From: an uncultured Bacteroidales bacterium
GTDB lineage: Bacteria; Bacteroidota; Bacteroidia; Bacteroidales; Muribaculaceae
Direction of reading: 5' to 3'
Assembly (NCBI GenBank): GCA_949123685.1
Contig: CASBHZ010000059.1
Span: 1-18,007, forward strand
DNA: 18,007 nt
Below the pieces are notes generated by a model. The model saw only the letters and a program-made list of their open reading frames with translations, had not been told where the DNA came from and ran no database searches. This document shows, piece by piece, positions 7,986-16,127 of this stretch (position 1 is the stretch's first letter; each line of letters begins with the position of its first letter). Position numbers and translations under genes: made by a program.

Positions 7986-10358
7986 TTGTTCTATATTAGG
8001 TTAATATGTCTGATTATATTTGTGGTGTTGTCAATGCCGCATACGGATGTTAATGCCCAAACGCGCCCTGTTGTAGTAGATACCGTAAGCTTTGAAAATG
8101 CGAAAGGACGTGATCTTAAGGAAGTGATAGTCAAACCTAAGCGAAATAAATACTCGAAAAAAAACAATCCGGCTGTTGCCTTGATGGAACGGATCAGAAA
8201 AGATAAAGAGGAACACGATCCCAATAATGAAGACTATTATAGTTATGAAAAATACGAAAAGACTGTTCTTGCCCTCAATGAATTTGATTCAGAATTGACC
8301 CGGAATAACGGGAAGGTTGGCAGACAGTTTAATTTTCTTGCAAATTTTGTTGACACTGCGATATGGACAGGAAAACAGATCCTTGATTTGTCTATAAAAG
8401 AGAAGGCATCTGTTGTGCTTTCCGGAAAGGAACGTGGAAAGAAGGTTGAATTAATCAACGGACTAAGAAGCAATGGTCTTGACGAAGGTTTCAATCAGCA
8501 GAATGTGAGGGAGGTGTTTGAAGATATACTCAGGGAAATAGATCTGTATAAGAATGATATTACCTTGATGCAGAATCGTTTTGTGAGTCCATTATCTTCA
8601 ATCGCTTCTGACTATTATCGTTTTGAGATAAGCGATACGGTTTTGATAGGTGGCGAACGTTGTGTGGAGTTGACTTTTTTTCCTCGTAATCCTCAGTCAT
8701 TCAGTTTTAACGGCAAGTTATTCATTCCTGCTGATGATTCCGTGAAATATGTAAAAAGGGTTTCTATGCGTGTCCCCAAAGACATTAACCTGAATTATGT
8801 AGACAATATATTTATAAGTCAGAATTTCGTAAAGGATTCTTTGGGGAATACTCACAAGATTCTTGATGACCTTTGTCTTGAAATGCAGTTTATTCCTGGC
8901 ACTCCCAAATTGTATGGTTCAAGGCAGGTTAGATATTCGGATTTTTCATATAACCCTTTCCCTGAATTTGGAGACCTTACTAACCTTACTAAAGGTGATG
9001 GGAAGGAGGTTGTCCTCCCTGACGCAGGACTGCGGTCTCCTGAGTTTTGGGAGAATGCAAGGAAGATCCCGTTGTCTTATGCAGAATCGAAAATGGGGGA
9101 TATGATGCCCATGCTTAGGAAACAATCTCTTTTATATTGGTCTGAAAAAGTGTTGAAAGTGTTTGTCAACGGGTATATAACCACCGGCAATCCAAGCAAG
9201 TTCGATATCGGCCCAGTCAACACTTTTATGAGTTACAACACAGCTGAGGGGATGCGCTTCCGTGTAGGTGGTGTAACTACTCCTGCATTGTCATCACACA
9301 TATTTGCCCGTGGATATGTTGCATACGGGTTACGTGATCATAAGATCAAGTATAACGGGGAGCTTGAGTATTCTTTCATTCCCAAGAAAGTGACATCGAG
9401 AGAGTTCCCCGTCAATTCTATCAGGGCAACATACCAATATGACAAGGATCAACTTGGACAACACTACATGTTTACCAATCCGGATAATATGTTCCTGTCG
9501 CTCAGGAGGATGGAGAGCGATCTTATCACATATCGCCGTCTTGCTAAGATTGAGTATAATCTTGAACTTAAGAATAATTTTTCATTTGGGATTGAGTTAA
9601 GGCATGAAATTCAGGAAGCGACAAGATGGATTCCGTTTGAATATAAGGATGGAAGGTTTGATAGCAGGTTTACGCAGGCAGCCTTTCGTGTTGCATTAAG
9701 GTATGCTCCGGGTGAAAAGTTTGTGCAGGCAGTCACTACTCGCCGTCCTGTTAATATGGATGCTCCCGTGTTTCTGCTTACGCATGAATATGGACCGAAA
9801 GGTTTTCTTGGAGCAGACTTCACCCTCAACAAAACAGAACTTTCAATTCAGAAACGATTGTGGTTTTCGGCTTTCGGATATACCGATATTGTATTGAAAG
9901 GAGGAATGATATGGAGTAAAGTTCAGTTCCCGGCTTTATTGTGGCAGAATGCTAATATTTCCTATACCATACAGCCTGAATCTTATACACTTTTGAACCC
10001 AATGGAGTTTGCAATGGATAAGTTCGCATCACTTGACTTGACATATTATATGAATGGACTTATATTTAACCGCATTCCTCTGATAAATAAATTGAAACTC
10101 CGGGAAGTGTTCACCTTTAAAGGTTTTGTGGGAGGATTGAGTAGAAAAAATAATCCTGAATTTAACTCGGATTTATATTCTTTTCCTAAAGAAGCCTCCG
10201 CAATCCCTATGGGTAAGAAGCCATATATGGAGATTGGGGCGGGAATTGACAATATATTTACCATCCTGAGGGTTGACTATGTATGGCGGCTGACTTATCG
10301 TGACCATCCCGGAATTGATAAAAGCGGACTGAGAATATCATTACATTTCTCATTTTAA
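7986..10358 (+). CDS. DUF5686 family outer-membrane protein
   Basis: The 790-residue protein has an N-terminal signal peptide (about residues 1-25, ending VNAQ). The segment VIVKPKRNKYSKKNNPAVALMERI followed by YYSYEKYEKTVLALNEF is typical of DUF5686. The long C-terminal half is rich in alternating amphipathic strands and the chain ends ISLHFSF, a terminal Phe as in outer-membrane beta-barrels. Many relatives carry a carboxypeptidase-regulatory-like domain in front; it is missing here. The start must be TTG at 7986 or CTG at 7980, because the frame is closed upstream at 7965 and the first ATG falls inside the signal peptide. The gene follows the CYTH gene by 2 bases. Function is unknown; a role in envelope biogenesis or transport is only a guess. 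Confidence 0.85.
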   Translation: MFYIRLICLIIFVVLSMPHTDVNAQTRPVVVDTVSFENAKGRDLKEVIVKPKRNKYSKKNNPAVALMERIRKDKEEHDPNNEDYYSYEKYEKTVLALNEFDSELTRNNGKVGRQFNFLANFVDTAIWTGKQILDLSIKEKASVVLSGKERGKKVELINGLRSNGLDEGFNQQNVREVFEDILREIDLYKNDITLMQNRFVSPLSSIASDYYRFEISDTVLIGGERCVELTFFPRNPQSFSFNGKLFIPADDSVKYVKRVSMRVPKDINLNYVDNIFISQNFVKDSLGNTHKILDDLCLEMQFIPGTPKLYGSRQVRYSDFSYNPFPEFGDLTNLTKGDGKEVVLPDAGLRSPEFWENARKIPLSYAESKMGDMMPMLRKQSLLYWSEKVLKVFVNGYITTGNPSKFDIGPVNTFMSYNTAEGMRFRVGGVTTPALSSHIFARGYVAYGLRDHKIKYNGELEYSFIPKKVTSREFPVNSIRATYQYDKDQLGQHYMFTNPDNMFLSLRRMESDLITYRRLAKIEYNLELKNNFSFGIELRHEIQEATRWIPFEYKDGRFDSRFTQAAFRVALRYAPGEKFVQAVTTRRPVNMDAPVFLLTHEYGPKGFLGADFTLNKTELSIQKRLWFSAFGYTDIVLKGGMIWSKVQFPALLWQNANISYTIQPESYTLLNPMEFAMDKFASLDLTYYMNGLIFNRIPLINKLKLREVFTFKGFVGGLSRKNNPEFNSDLYSFPKEASAIPMGKKPYMEIGAGIDNIFTILRVDYVWRLTYRDHPGIDKSGLRISLHFSF

Positions 10359-10495
10359 AGTGTGAACAATTTCTATGAGTATCGGATAATCGGTGGTAGT
10401 CAATGAAGCAGGTATTTGTTATGAAATAGAAAATCAGTTATTTCTTAATATATGTTAATTGGGACCTGTGTTTATTTAAATATAATGAAAAATAA

Positions 10496-11606
10496 CTATT
10501 TTTGGATAGTAGATGACAAAAAATTGAAAACATCGAATTTTGGGGTATAAGTCGGACGCATGAGTATGGTAAAAATCTCTTCCAATCCATACTTGGCAAG
10601 CGACTTTGCCTTTCTTCCATGTTTAAGGATTCTTATCGGTTTAATATCTATATCTTTATGTTCACCAACGAGATACGCCCATACAAGAGCAACGCATACC
10701 ATCGCCACAAGTCTTGCTATGCGCTCCGTGTCGCGCATGTGTGTCCTCAATGTTGAATCCGGAGGATTTCATGGCCTTGAAGGCCGTCTCGATCTCCCGG
10801 CGTTTCTTATAAGTCATGACAGCCCCTTCGGGACGGTTGAAGCATATGAGGATCTGCAGTTCCGGAATCCCGTCGGAGTTTTTTATCCGACTGCCTGCAA
10901 GATAGACATACTCCCCCTTGTGGAAGAAGGGCTTATGGTAAAACTTCTCCTGCCCGACCCTGAGGTCATTGAAGAGCCATCATGCACGGATCCGCTCACC
11001 GGTGGAAGGCCTGACAATCCAGAAGTTCTGACGGATGCGTATGTAATACCGGATACGACGGCCGTAGAGCCATCCGGTCCATTCCTTTCCGATGAACTCG
11101 CGGTCTGCCACGAGGCTGTCGATACAGTCCGGTCCGAAAAGTCGGATGAACCGCTCCATGATTACCTTACGTTCCTCCTAATTGGAATTCCCCCGTTTGG
11201 GAAGAAGGTTGAAAATCAACGGAAAGGCAATCCCTTTGTATGTCACGCCCAGCATAAGGATATTGATGTTGGACTCCCCGAACTTCCAGTTGGTGCGGTC
11301 CATGCTCAACACCAGTTCAGTCTTGACCGGAAGCAGCGAGAAAATCATGCGGGCGATGATGTCGAGGTCAAGAACATACTTGGCGAAGAATCTTTGAAGC
11401 CGTCTGAGGTTGGAATCCCTGTCAACGGCTGTAGGCATCGCGCCGGCCAGTTTATGGAGACTGACCATCTGCACGACACACAACGCGTGAAGGAGAAACG
11501 CCATGAGCTTTATGCGCGCCAGATTCATACTTTGTCCAAAATGCTCTTGCATAATCGGGAGAATTTGGTTAACTTTGACCAAGTCCTTGGAATTAGTAGT
11601 TTTCAT
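10496..11606 (-). pseudogene. IS4-family DDE transposase, inactivated
   Basis: Read from 11606 down, the reverse strand gives an IS4-type transposase of about 370 residues. The first catalytic Asp is in LSMDRTNW (codon 11298-11300) and the second in VADREF (11103-11105). The Glu is in the YREK motif Y-x2-R-x3-E-x6-K (YKKRREIETAFKAMK, Glu codon 10788-10790). All three catalytic codons survive. The frame is broken by TAG at 11178-11180, TGA at 10980-10982 and a frameshift near 10740, where EDTH stops joining to MRDTERIARL. It should therefore make no active enzyme. The last codons read through the left terminal repeat to a stop at 10496. Intact N-terminal ORF: 11606 to 11178. Confidence 0.88.
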
Positions 11607-11721
11607 GTGAAAAAGCGGCTAAACTTTTCCTTTAAATTACTAAATTCTAGGGACTTTTACAAATATAATAAACTGAAATTTAGATGTTTAACAGCATAGT
11701 TTCAATTTTTGTCATCTACTA
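10507..11721 (-). mobile_element. Degenerate IS4-family insertion sequence with terminal inverted repeats
   Basis: The terminal inverted repeats are about 23 bases: TAGTAGATGAC then an A run and TTGAAA at 10507-10529, and its complement ending TTTTTGTCATCTACTA at 11698-11721. They differ by one A in the homopolymer. The element is about 1.2 kb, normal for a one-gene IS4 member. The flanks (TTTTTGGA on the left, AATGCCACA on the right) show no target-site duplication, consistent with an old insertion or a rearranged edge. It separates the DUF5686 gene from the broken AlbA-type ATP-binding genes. Confidence 0.82.
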
Positions 11722-11813
11722 AATGCCACAAATTAAAAGAGATGATAGGAATATAATTTAATATGCACGACAAATCTCTTGAGGGTGATGACTTTTGTAA
11801 TTGTAGCTGAATT

Positions 11814-11888
11814 ATGGAAATGACTATTGACGATATAAAGGCATTGATTGCGGCGGACGAGTCGCGGACGCTGGTATACTCTGAGTGA
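11814..11888 (+). pseudogene. N-terminal stub of a second AlbA/Schlafen-type ATP-binding protein
   Basis: This short frame reads MEMTIDDIKALIAADESRTL and then VYSE before a stop. The first twenty residues look like the start of AlbA_2-domain proteins, where the sequence usually goes on ESRTLE-KK. Here the similarity stops abruptly at a perfect 9 bp inverted repeat (11873-11895). The next gene starts 30 bases later and belongs to the same broad family. I read this as a truncated relative left after a deletion or insertion. A translated leader peptide is possible but less likely. Confidence 0.5.
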
Positions 11889-11895
11889 GTATACC
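11873..11895. repeat. Perfect 9 bp inverted repeat (GGTATACTC / GAGTATACC)
   Basis: GGTATACTC at 11873-11881 and GAGTATACC at 11887-11895 are separated by five bases. The hairpin overlaps the stop codon of the stub ORF and lies 24 bases before the ATG at 11919. No T run follows, so a terminator is unlikely. It could be an operator for the downstream gene or mark a rearrangement junction. Confidence 0.6.
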
Positions 11896-11918
11896 TCAAA
11901 TGAATAATATTCTTAGTA

Positions 11919-13585
11919 ATGACTATCAGATACATCAACATATTCACTAATTTAATTCAGCGTAAAGAATCGGAAGTGGTTGAGTTCAAGAAGGCGGAGA
12001 ACAACTTCGACTTTGATGACTTGGGCAAGTATTTCTCGGCGTTGAGCAATGAGGCGAATCTTCGCAAACTCGATTTCGCGTGGCTGATTTTTGGCTATGA
12101 TGAAAAAAGGCATGAGATTGTCGGCACGTCATATAAAAACGGCGAAGGGGCTCTCAACAATCTAAAGCATGACTTTTCTCAGCATACTACCGATGGTCAG
12201 ACTTTCCGCGAGATTATCCCGATTGAGATAGATGGGAAGCGTATACTGATGTTCAAGATTCCGGCTTCGCCTCGCAATATCGTGATGAAGTGGAAAGGGA
12301 TTGCATACGGTCGTGACGGAGAAAGCCTCAAACCGCTTAATCAGTCCAAGCAAGACGAAATACGTCGGCAGACTCCGGCTCCTGACTGGTCTGCTGAAAT
12401 TGTACCTGATGCCACGATTGATGATCTTGACGAGGTGGCTATCGCTAAGGCTCGAAAGATGTTCAAGAAGGTGCATAGCCGTATTCCGGCTGAGGAGGTC
12501 AACCGTTGGTCTACAGAAGAATTTCTGAGCAAGTGTGAATTGATGGTCAATGGCAAACTTACCTGTGCAGCCATAATATTGCTTGGCAAAATGTTCTCGG
12601 ACAGCAAACTGCGTCCGGCAGTCGCGGAAGTTACGTGGACTCTCCGTGACGATAAACAGGATGTAGTGGATTATGAACATTTCTCTGTGCCGTTTATACT
12701 AACGGTAGATGAGATTCTTGCCAAGATACATAATCTGACCTTGCGTGAGATGCCGGGCGGCACGTTGTTCCCCGACACGATGAAACAGTATGACGACTAC
12801 ACTATCCGTGAGGCACTTCATAACTGCATAGCCCATCAGGACTACACTCTGCGTCAGCGCATAAACTTCGTTGAGAATCCGAGCTTTCTTTATTATGCCA
12901 ATGGGGGTCCTTCATTCCCGGCACATTGGAAAATGCGCTTGCCACCAATGGCCCGCAGCGATTCTTCCGCAACGCCTGTCTATGCAAGGCTATGGTACAT
13001 TTCAACATGATTGATACGGTAAGCCGGGGAATCAAGAAGATGTTTACCGAACAGATGGAGCGTAGATTCCCGATGCCGGACTATGAGATTGACAATGAGA
13101 AGAAAGAGGTTGCGGTCCGCATATATGGCAATGCCATAAATGAACGGTATACCAAACTGCTCAAAGACAATGACAATCTGACTCTACACGACTGCATTTC
13201 TCTCGATGCCATTCAGAAAGGACATCGGATTGACGATGAGATAGCAAAAGATCTACTTAAGCGCGGTCTGATTGAGGGAGAGGCTCCGAACTACACCATA
13301 TCTCTTGGTGTAGCCAAAGCCTCCAGACAGCTACCGCAATATACGAAAGTGAGAGGTCTTGAACGCGATAAAATCAAGCACATGATTTTGCAATACATTC
13401 AGAATGCTGGTGCTGACGGGGCAAAACGGGATGCAATCCTTGAATATCTTCAGGGTACCCTTCCCAGTCGTAATACAAGAGAGCAGAATTCTGATTTGAT
13501 TCGTAATATACTTAGAGAGATGGGGCAAGAAAATATAATTGTATCTAAAAACAAATTATGGTATTTATCAAAATCGACGGATTAA
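11919..13585 (+). pseudogene. AlbA/Schlafen-domain ATP-binding protein (RecG C-terminal-like), frameshifted
   Basis: The first frame (11919-13010) encodes an AlbA_2-type domain: KESEVVEFKKAENNFDFDDL, GKYFSALSNEAN, FAWLIFGYDE and GIAYGRDGESLKPL. A linker follows, then the HATPase_c_4 N-box-like motif REALHNCIAHQDY. At the run GGGGG (12903-12907) the frame slips. Frame 1 continues as an unrelated tail (PSFPAHWKMR), while the other frame continues the family with GSFIPGTLENALATNGPQRFFRN. Adding one G or removing two restores a protein of about 555 residues. Such proteins are called divergent AAA-4 or putative DNA-binding ATP-binding regulators; some sit near mobile DNA or restriction loci. It could be a pseudogene, a phase-variable gene or a sequencing error. 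GC content looks higher than in the flanking genes. Confidence 0.8.
12926..13585 (+). CDS. C-terminal part of the frameshifted AlbA-type ATP-binding protein
   Basis: This frame starts at TTG 12926, though family similarity already begins at about 12905 (GSFIPGTLENAL). It carries the rest of the ATP-binding region: RNACLCKAMVHFNMIDTVSRGIKKMF, where the family usually has MIDT-GSGI. It then has a helical linker and a winged-helix-like end (LTLHDCISLDAIQKGHRID, EIAKDLLKRGLIEGEAPNYTIS). The last 75 residues (DKIKHMILQYIQNAGADGAKRD onward) look like a second winged-helix regulatory module. As a separate protein it would lack the AlbA domain and the N-box, so independent ATP binding is unlikely. 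Confidence 0.65.
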   Translation: MENALATNGPQRFFRNACLCKAMVHFNMIDTVSRGIKKMFTEQMERRFPMPDYEIDNEKKEVAVRIYGNAINERYTKLLKDNDNLTLHDCISLDAIQKGHRIDDEIAKDLLKRGLIEGEAPNYTISLGVAKASRQLPQYTKVRGLERDKIKHMILQYIQNAGADGAKRDAILEYLQGTLPSRNTREQNSDLIRNILREMGQENIIVSKNKLWYLSKSTD

Positions 13586-13638
13586 ACGTGTATCGGTAGC
13601 CATTACGGTGTAATATATGTGTAGTTCACAAATTTATC

Positions 13639-13693
13639 GTGTAGTAGTATGTGTAGTAGTATGTGTAGTAGCTGTTTTTGAGGACTACTACAC
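13639..13693. repeat. Tandem 12-mer GTGTAGTAGTAT (2.75 copies) plus inverted copy
   Basis: The units run 13639-13650, 13651-13662 and 13663-13671 (partial). CTACTACAC at 13685-13693 is the complement of the GTGTAGTAG core, so any of the three units can form the left arm of a hairpin. The innermost pairing gives a 9 bp stem with a 13-base loop containing TTTTT. Degenerate GTGTA words also occur upstream at 13619-13625 and nearby. It lies 54 bases after the stop of the AlbA-type gene. Confidence 0.75.
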
Positions 13694-13754
13694 GTGCCTT
13701 CATCAAATAATTAAGATAACTACGGACTAAAGGTTGGTATCTTTCATTATAATC

Positions 13755-13799
13755 TGAAGATTCCAAATCAAAGTTTTGCACTTCGATTTGGAATCTTCA
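13755..13799. repeat. Long hairpin, 15 bp perfect stem extended by 3 bp
   Basis: GAAGATTCCAAATC (13756-13769) pairs with GATTTGGAATCTTC (13785-13798), and a T/A pair closes it at 13755/13799. After one mismatch, AAG (13771-13773) pairs with CTT (13781-13783) around the loop TTTTGCA. On the plus strand an A-rich run follows (ACAAAAAAAC), and on neither strand does a proper T run follow. A classic terminator is therefore uncertain. It may be a terminator for the AlbA-type gene, or an element end. Confidence 0.65.
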
Positions 13800-13815
13800 A
13801 ACAAAAAAACGGTCT

Positions 13816-14142
13816 TTGGCTTTTGTGTTTTCTCGGCTTGCCTGTCGTTATTCCGGGATATATCATCAGGTTGTGTCCAATTCTAAAACTTTAGGTGGAA
13901 TAATCAAAAAATATTGTAAGGACGAGCCTGATACAAGGGGTGTCGTTTCGAAACGTTTAGATCTTGGAAATGGTGTAGTGGCACAACTTAATATCGAGGA
14001 TGATTATTTCTTTAAGCGACTTCTTAGTCTGTCTTCTTATGCTTCTGCCAATGTCTTATTTATCTTATTTTCAGAGGTTACGAAGACTTTTGATTCTTTT
14101 TATTCGGCATTTCCGGAGATTTTCGCTAACTTTGCATATTAG
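13816..14142 (+). CDS. Doubtful hypothetical ORF
   Basis: The frame is 108 codons from a TTG at 13816. The C-terminal two thirds (KTLGGIIKKYCKDEPDTRG, LDLGNGVVAQLNIEDDYFF) have a protein-like composition, but I recognise no family. The first residues (MAFVFSRLACRYSGIYHQVV) look unlike a normal N-terminus; a GTG at about 13876 is an alternative start. The promoter of the next gene overlaps its end. It may be a gene remnant or chance. Confidence 0.2.
   Translation: MAFVFSRLACRYSGIYHQVVSNSKTLGGIIKKYCKDEPDTRGVVSKRLDLGNGVVAQLNIEDDYFFKRLLSLSSYASANVLFILFSEVTKTFDSFYSAFPEIFANFAY
14127..14134 (+). promoter_or_regulatory. Bacteroidetes -7 box (TAACTTTG) for the LysM operon
   Basis: TAACTTTG fits the TAnnTTTG consensus of the Bacteroidetes primary sigma factor. 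Transcription would start near 14140, giving a leader of about 35 bases before the ATG at 14175. No good TTG -33 box is seen about 20 bases upstream, which lowers confidence. The GTCGCTTAAA arm at 14143-14152 would fall at the start of the transcript. Confidence 0.45.
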
Positions 14143-14174
14143 GTCGCTTAAAGGCCTGTTCAAATTATCGAATT

Positions 14175-16127
14175 ATGAAGACAATGTCAAAGATTTTGAT
14201 GATATGCACTTTTATTATCCTTAACTCTTTAAGTGCTCTTGCTGCCCCGAAATTGCCGATAGTGGAGATTCTTGGCGGCAACTATTACGTATATGAAGTT
14301 AAAAAGGGAGATTCCCTTTTCGGAATATCCCGCGCATATGGCTGGGACTATGATCGGTTGAGACAATTGAATCCTAAGGCTATTTCACCTCTTGTTAAAG
14401 GTACGAAGATTTATTATCCTGCAGAAGTGTCTGAGTCTGTAGGTCAGTCAGGCATCTGTAATTCAGATTTGACAAGCGGTTCACCGCAATTGACACATCT
14501 TGTGAAAAGGGGAGAAACCGCATATGCAATATCCCGCATGTATAATATTCCGGTAGAGCGGATTTTTGAACTTAATCCTGCGAGCCGTACAGGTATCAAG
14601 GAGGGTGAAACTTTGCTCCTTTCAAAAAATAATGTTTCAGATGAGGATAGCAACGCAGCCTATTATACAATAAAAAAGGGAGACACGCTTTATGGTGTCG
14701 CCAAGTCTCATTTCACCACGGTTGCAGCTATCATGAAATTGAATCCCGGAGTTTCGGAGACAAATTTCAAGGCTGGCGATATAATACGTCTTCCGGAAAA
14801 AGGGGAAGGTGTGAAAAGCAGTGTTAAAAAAGTGGAAGTGGAGAGGCTTGCTTCATTCTCCACATATAAGGTTGAAAAAAAGGATACATGGGACACGATT
14901 GCGGAGAAGACCGGTGCCGACAAAGAAGATATTCTTGAAGCGAATAGGAATGCAGGTGAGAAGCCTAAAAAGAAATCGCTTATAACGATTCCTAACGTAG
15001 AAACGTCTGTAGTGGAAAGGACTATAGTTGAGGAGGATCCAAGAGAACTGACAGACGAGGGAATCGCTGAAATATATGACAGTATACATGGAATCTCAGA
15101 AACGCAAAATGCCAAGGTATTTAAAGTAGCGTTATTACTGTCAGAACCAGCATCGCGTAAAGATCTTGAGTTTACGAGAGGATTTCTCACAGGCGTTGAC
15201 CGATTGAAGAAATATGGTATGAAGTTGGGTGTCACGGTAATTGACGGTAACAGAAATTCTACAGATGTGCTTACGGAGCTTTCGGATGTAGATCCGGATT
15301 TGTTATTCCTTACCACGGAAAAAGGTATCCCGTCATATCTTTCTGAATATGCGGAGATTAGCCAAACTCCTATGGTAAATACATTTGATGTGAAAAATGA
15401 GCTATATACCCGCAATCCGTATATTATTCAACTTTTGACTCCTTCGGATTACTTCAATGACGGGATTGCAGCCTGTATAAAGAAAGATTATGGTGACTAT
15501 ACATTGGTTTTCGCGGGTAATACTGATGATGGAGATCAGCTGGCTTCTGCGATTAAGGATTCTTGGGATAAATCTCAAGTCAAGAACCTTAGTGTAGAAG
15601 CGATAGCTAAATTTCCGTTTAAAGAAGATAAGAAATATATCATATATGGATACCCTACCAAAAAAGCTGAAGTAACGGAACTTATGGACGCTGTGAAAGA
15701 AGCGAAAAGCCTTTCGCCATTATCAGAGGTTACTGTATTGGGCAGACCGAGTTGGATTGTATATGATGAATCTTCTATGGAGGATAGTTTCCATGCTTCC
15801 AATGTTATTATTCCGTCAAGGTTCTATTATGATAAAAATTCTGCAGAGTGCCGCCAGTTTGTAAATTATTATAAAGCGTTGTTTGACAGGAATCCCGCAA
15901 AATCATTCCCGATGTATGCATGTGTCGGTTATGATGCCTCCAGATATTTTATTGCGGGGCTTGCCGAGGCAGACTATGATATTAATGCGATAGGGGCTTC
16001 TCGTGAGGGTGTCCAGAATGAATTTGAACTGAATCGTCCCGGAAACTGGACAGGAATGTTAAATCCGGTAGTGTATCTCGTTAGGTTCACACCCTATGGT
16101 TCTATAGAAAAGATTGCGGTAAAATGA
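14175..16127 (+). CDS. LysM-repeat protein fused to a type 1 periplasmic binding-protein domain
   Basis: The 650-residue protein begins with a signal peptide (residues 1-24, ending LSALAA) without a lipobox. Four LysM-like repeats follow. The first three are at about 34-80 (YEVKKGDSLFGISRAY), 108-152 (HLVKRGETAYAISRMY) and 160-205 (YTIKKGDTLYGVAKSH). The fourth is more divergent, at 228-272 (YKVEKKDTWDTIAEKTG). From about residue 314 the chain resembles a type 1 periplasmic binding fold of the amino-acid ABC or LppC-like kind. Its features are KVALLLSEPASRKDLEFTRGFLTGVDRL, a Rossmann-type VTVIDGN and DPDLLFLTT, and a second lobe DYTLVFAGNTDDGD. LysM repeats bind peptidoglycan, so it is expected to sit in the periplasm. 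A sensing or cell-wall assembly role is inferred. It overlaps the next gene by ATGA. Confidence 0.88.
   Translation: MKTMSKILMICTFIILNSLSALAAPKLPIVEILGGNYYVYEVKKGDSLFGISRAYGWDYDRLRQLNPKAISPLVKGTKIYYPAEVSESVGQSGICNSDLTSGSPQLTHLVKRGETAYAISRMYNIPVERIFELNPASRTGIKEGETLLLSKNNVSDEDSNAAYYTIKKGDTLYGVAKSHFTTVAAIMKLNPGVSETNFKAGDIIRLPEKGEGVKSSVKKVEVERLASFSTYKVEKKDTWDTIAEKTGADKEDILEANRNAGEKPKKKSLITIPNVETSVVERTIVEEDPRELTDEGIAEIYDSIHGISETQNAKVFKVALLLSEPASRKDLEFTRGFLTGVDRLKKYGMKLGVTVIDGNRNSTDVLTELSDVDPDLLFLTTEKGIPSYLSEYAEISQTPMVNTFDVKNELYTRNPYIIQLLTPSDYFNDGIAACIKKDYGDYTLVFAGNTDDGDQLASAIKDSWDKSQVKNLSVEAIAKFPFKEDKKYIIYGYPTKKAEVTELMDAVKEAKSLSPLSEVTVLGRPSWIVYDESSMEDSFHASNVIIPSRFYYDKNSAECRQFVNYYKALFDRNPAKSFPMYACVGYDASRYFIAGLAEADYDINAIGASREGVQNEFELNRPGNWTGMLNPVVYLVRFTPYGSIEKIAVK

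Larger units (their letters stand above)
13586..14174. other. Gene-poor accessory stretch
   Basis: Nearly 600 bases lie between the AlbA-type gene and the LysM gene. They hold tandem GTGTAGTAGTAT repeats (13639-13671) with an inverted copy (13685-13693) and a strong hairpin (13755-13799). They also hold an unconvincing plus-strand ORF (13816-14142), a promoter-like box (14127-14134) and a 10-base inverted repeat (TTTAAGCGAC 14011-14020, GTCGCTTAAA 14143-14152). No RNA gene is recognisable. Confidence 0.6.

Noticed and set aside
10560..11699. 379-codon plus-strand ORF across the IS element
   Set aside because: It is antisense to an IS4 transposase whose DDE and YREK motifs are clear on the minus strand. 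Its translation shows no family and is rich in unlikely runs. It is open only because it mirrors coding sequence.
13639..13693. CRISPR array
   Set aside because: Repeats are 12 bases, directly tandem without spacers, and no cas genes are present.
14000..14224. 74-codon plus-strand ORF overlapping the LysM gene start
   Set aside because: It overlaps the promoter and signal peptide region in another frame and has no recognisable sequence.
14708..15415. 235-codon minus-strand ORF inside the LysM gene
   Set aside because: Serine-rich shadow of the LysM/binding-protein frame, with no promoter or family features; the plus-strand protein is well supported.
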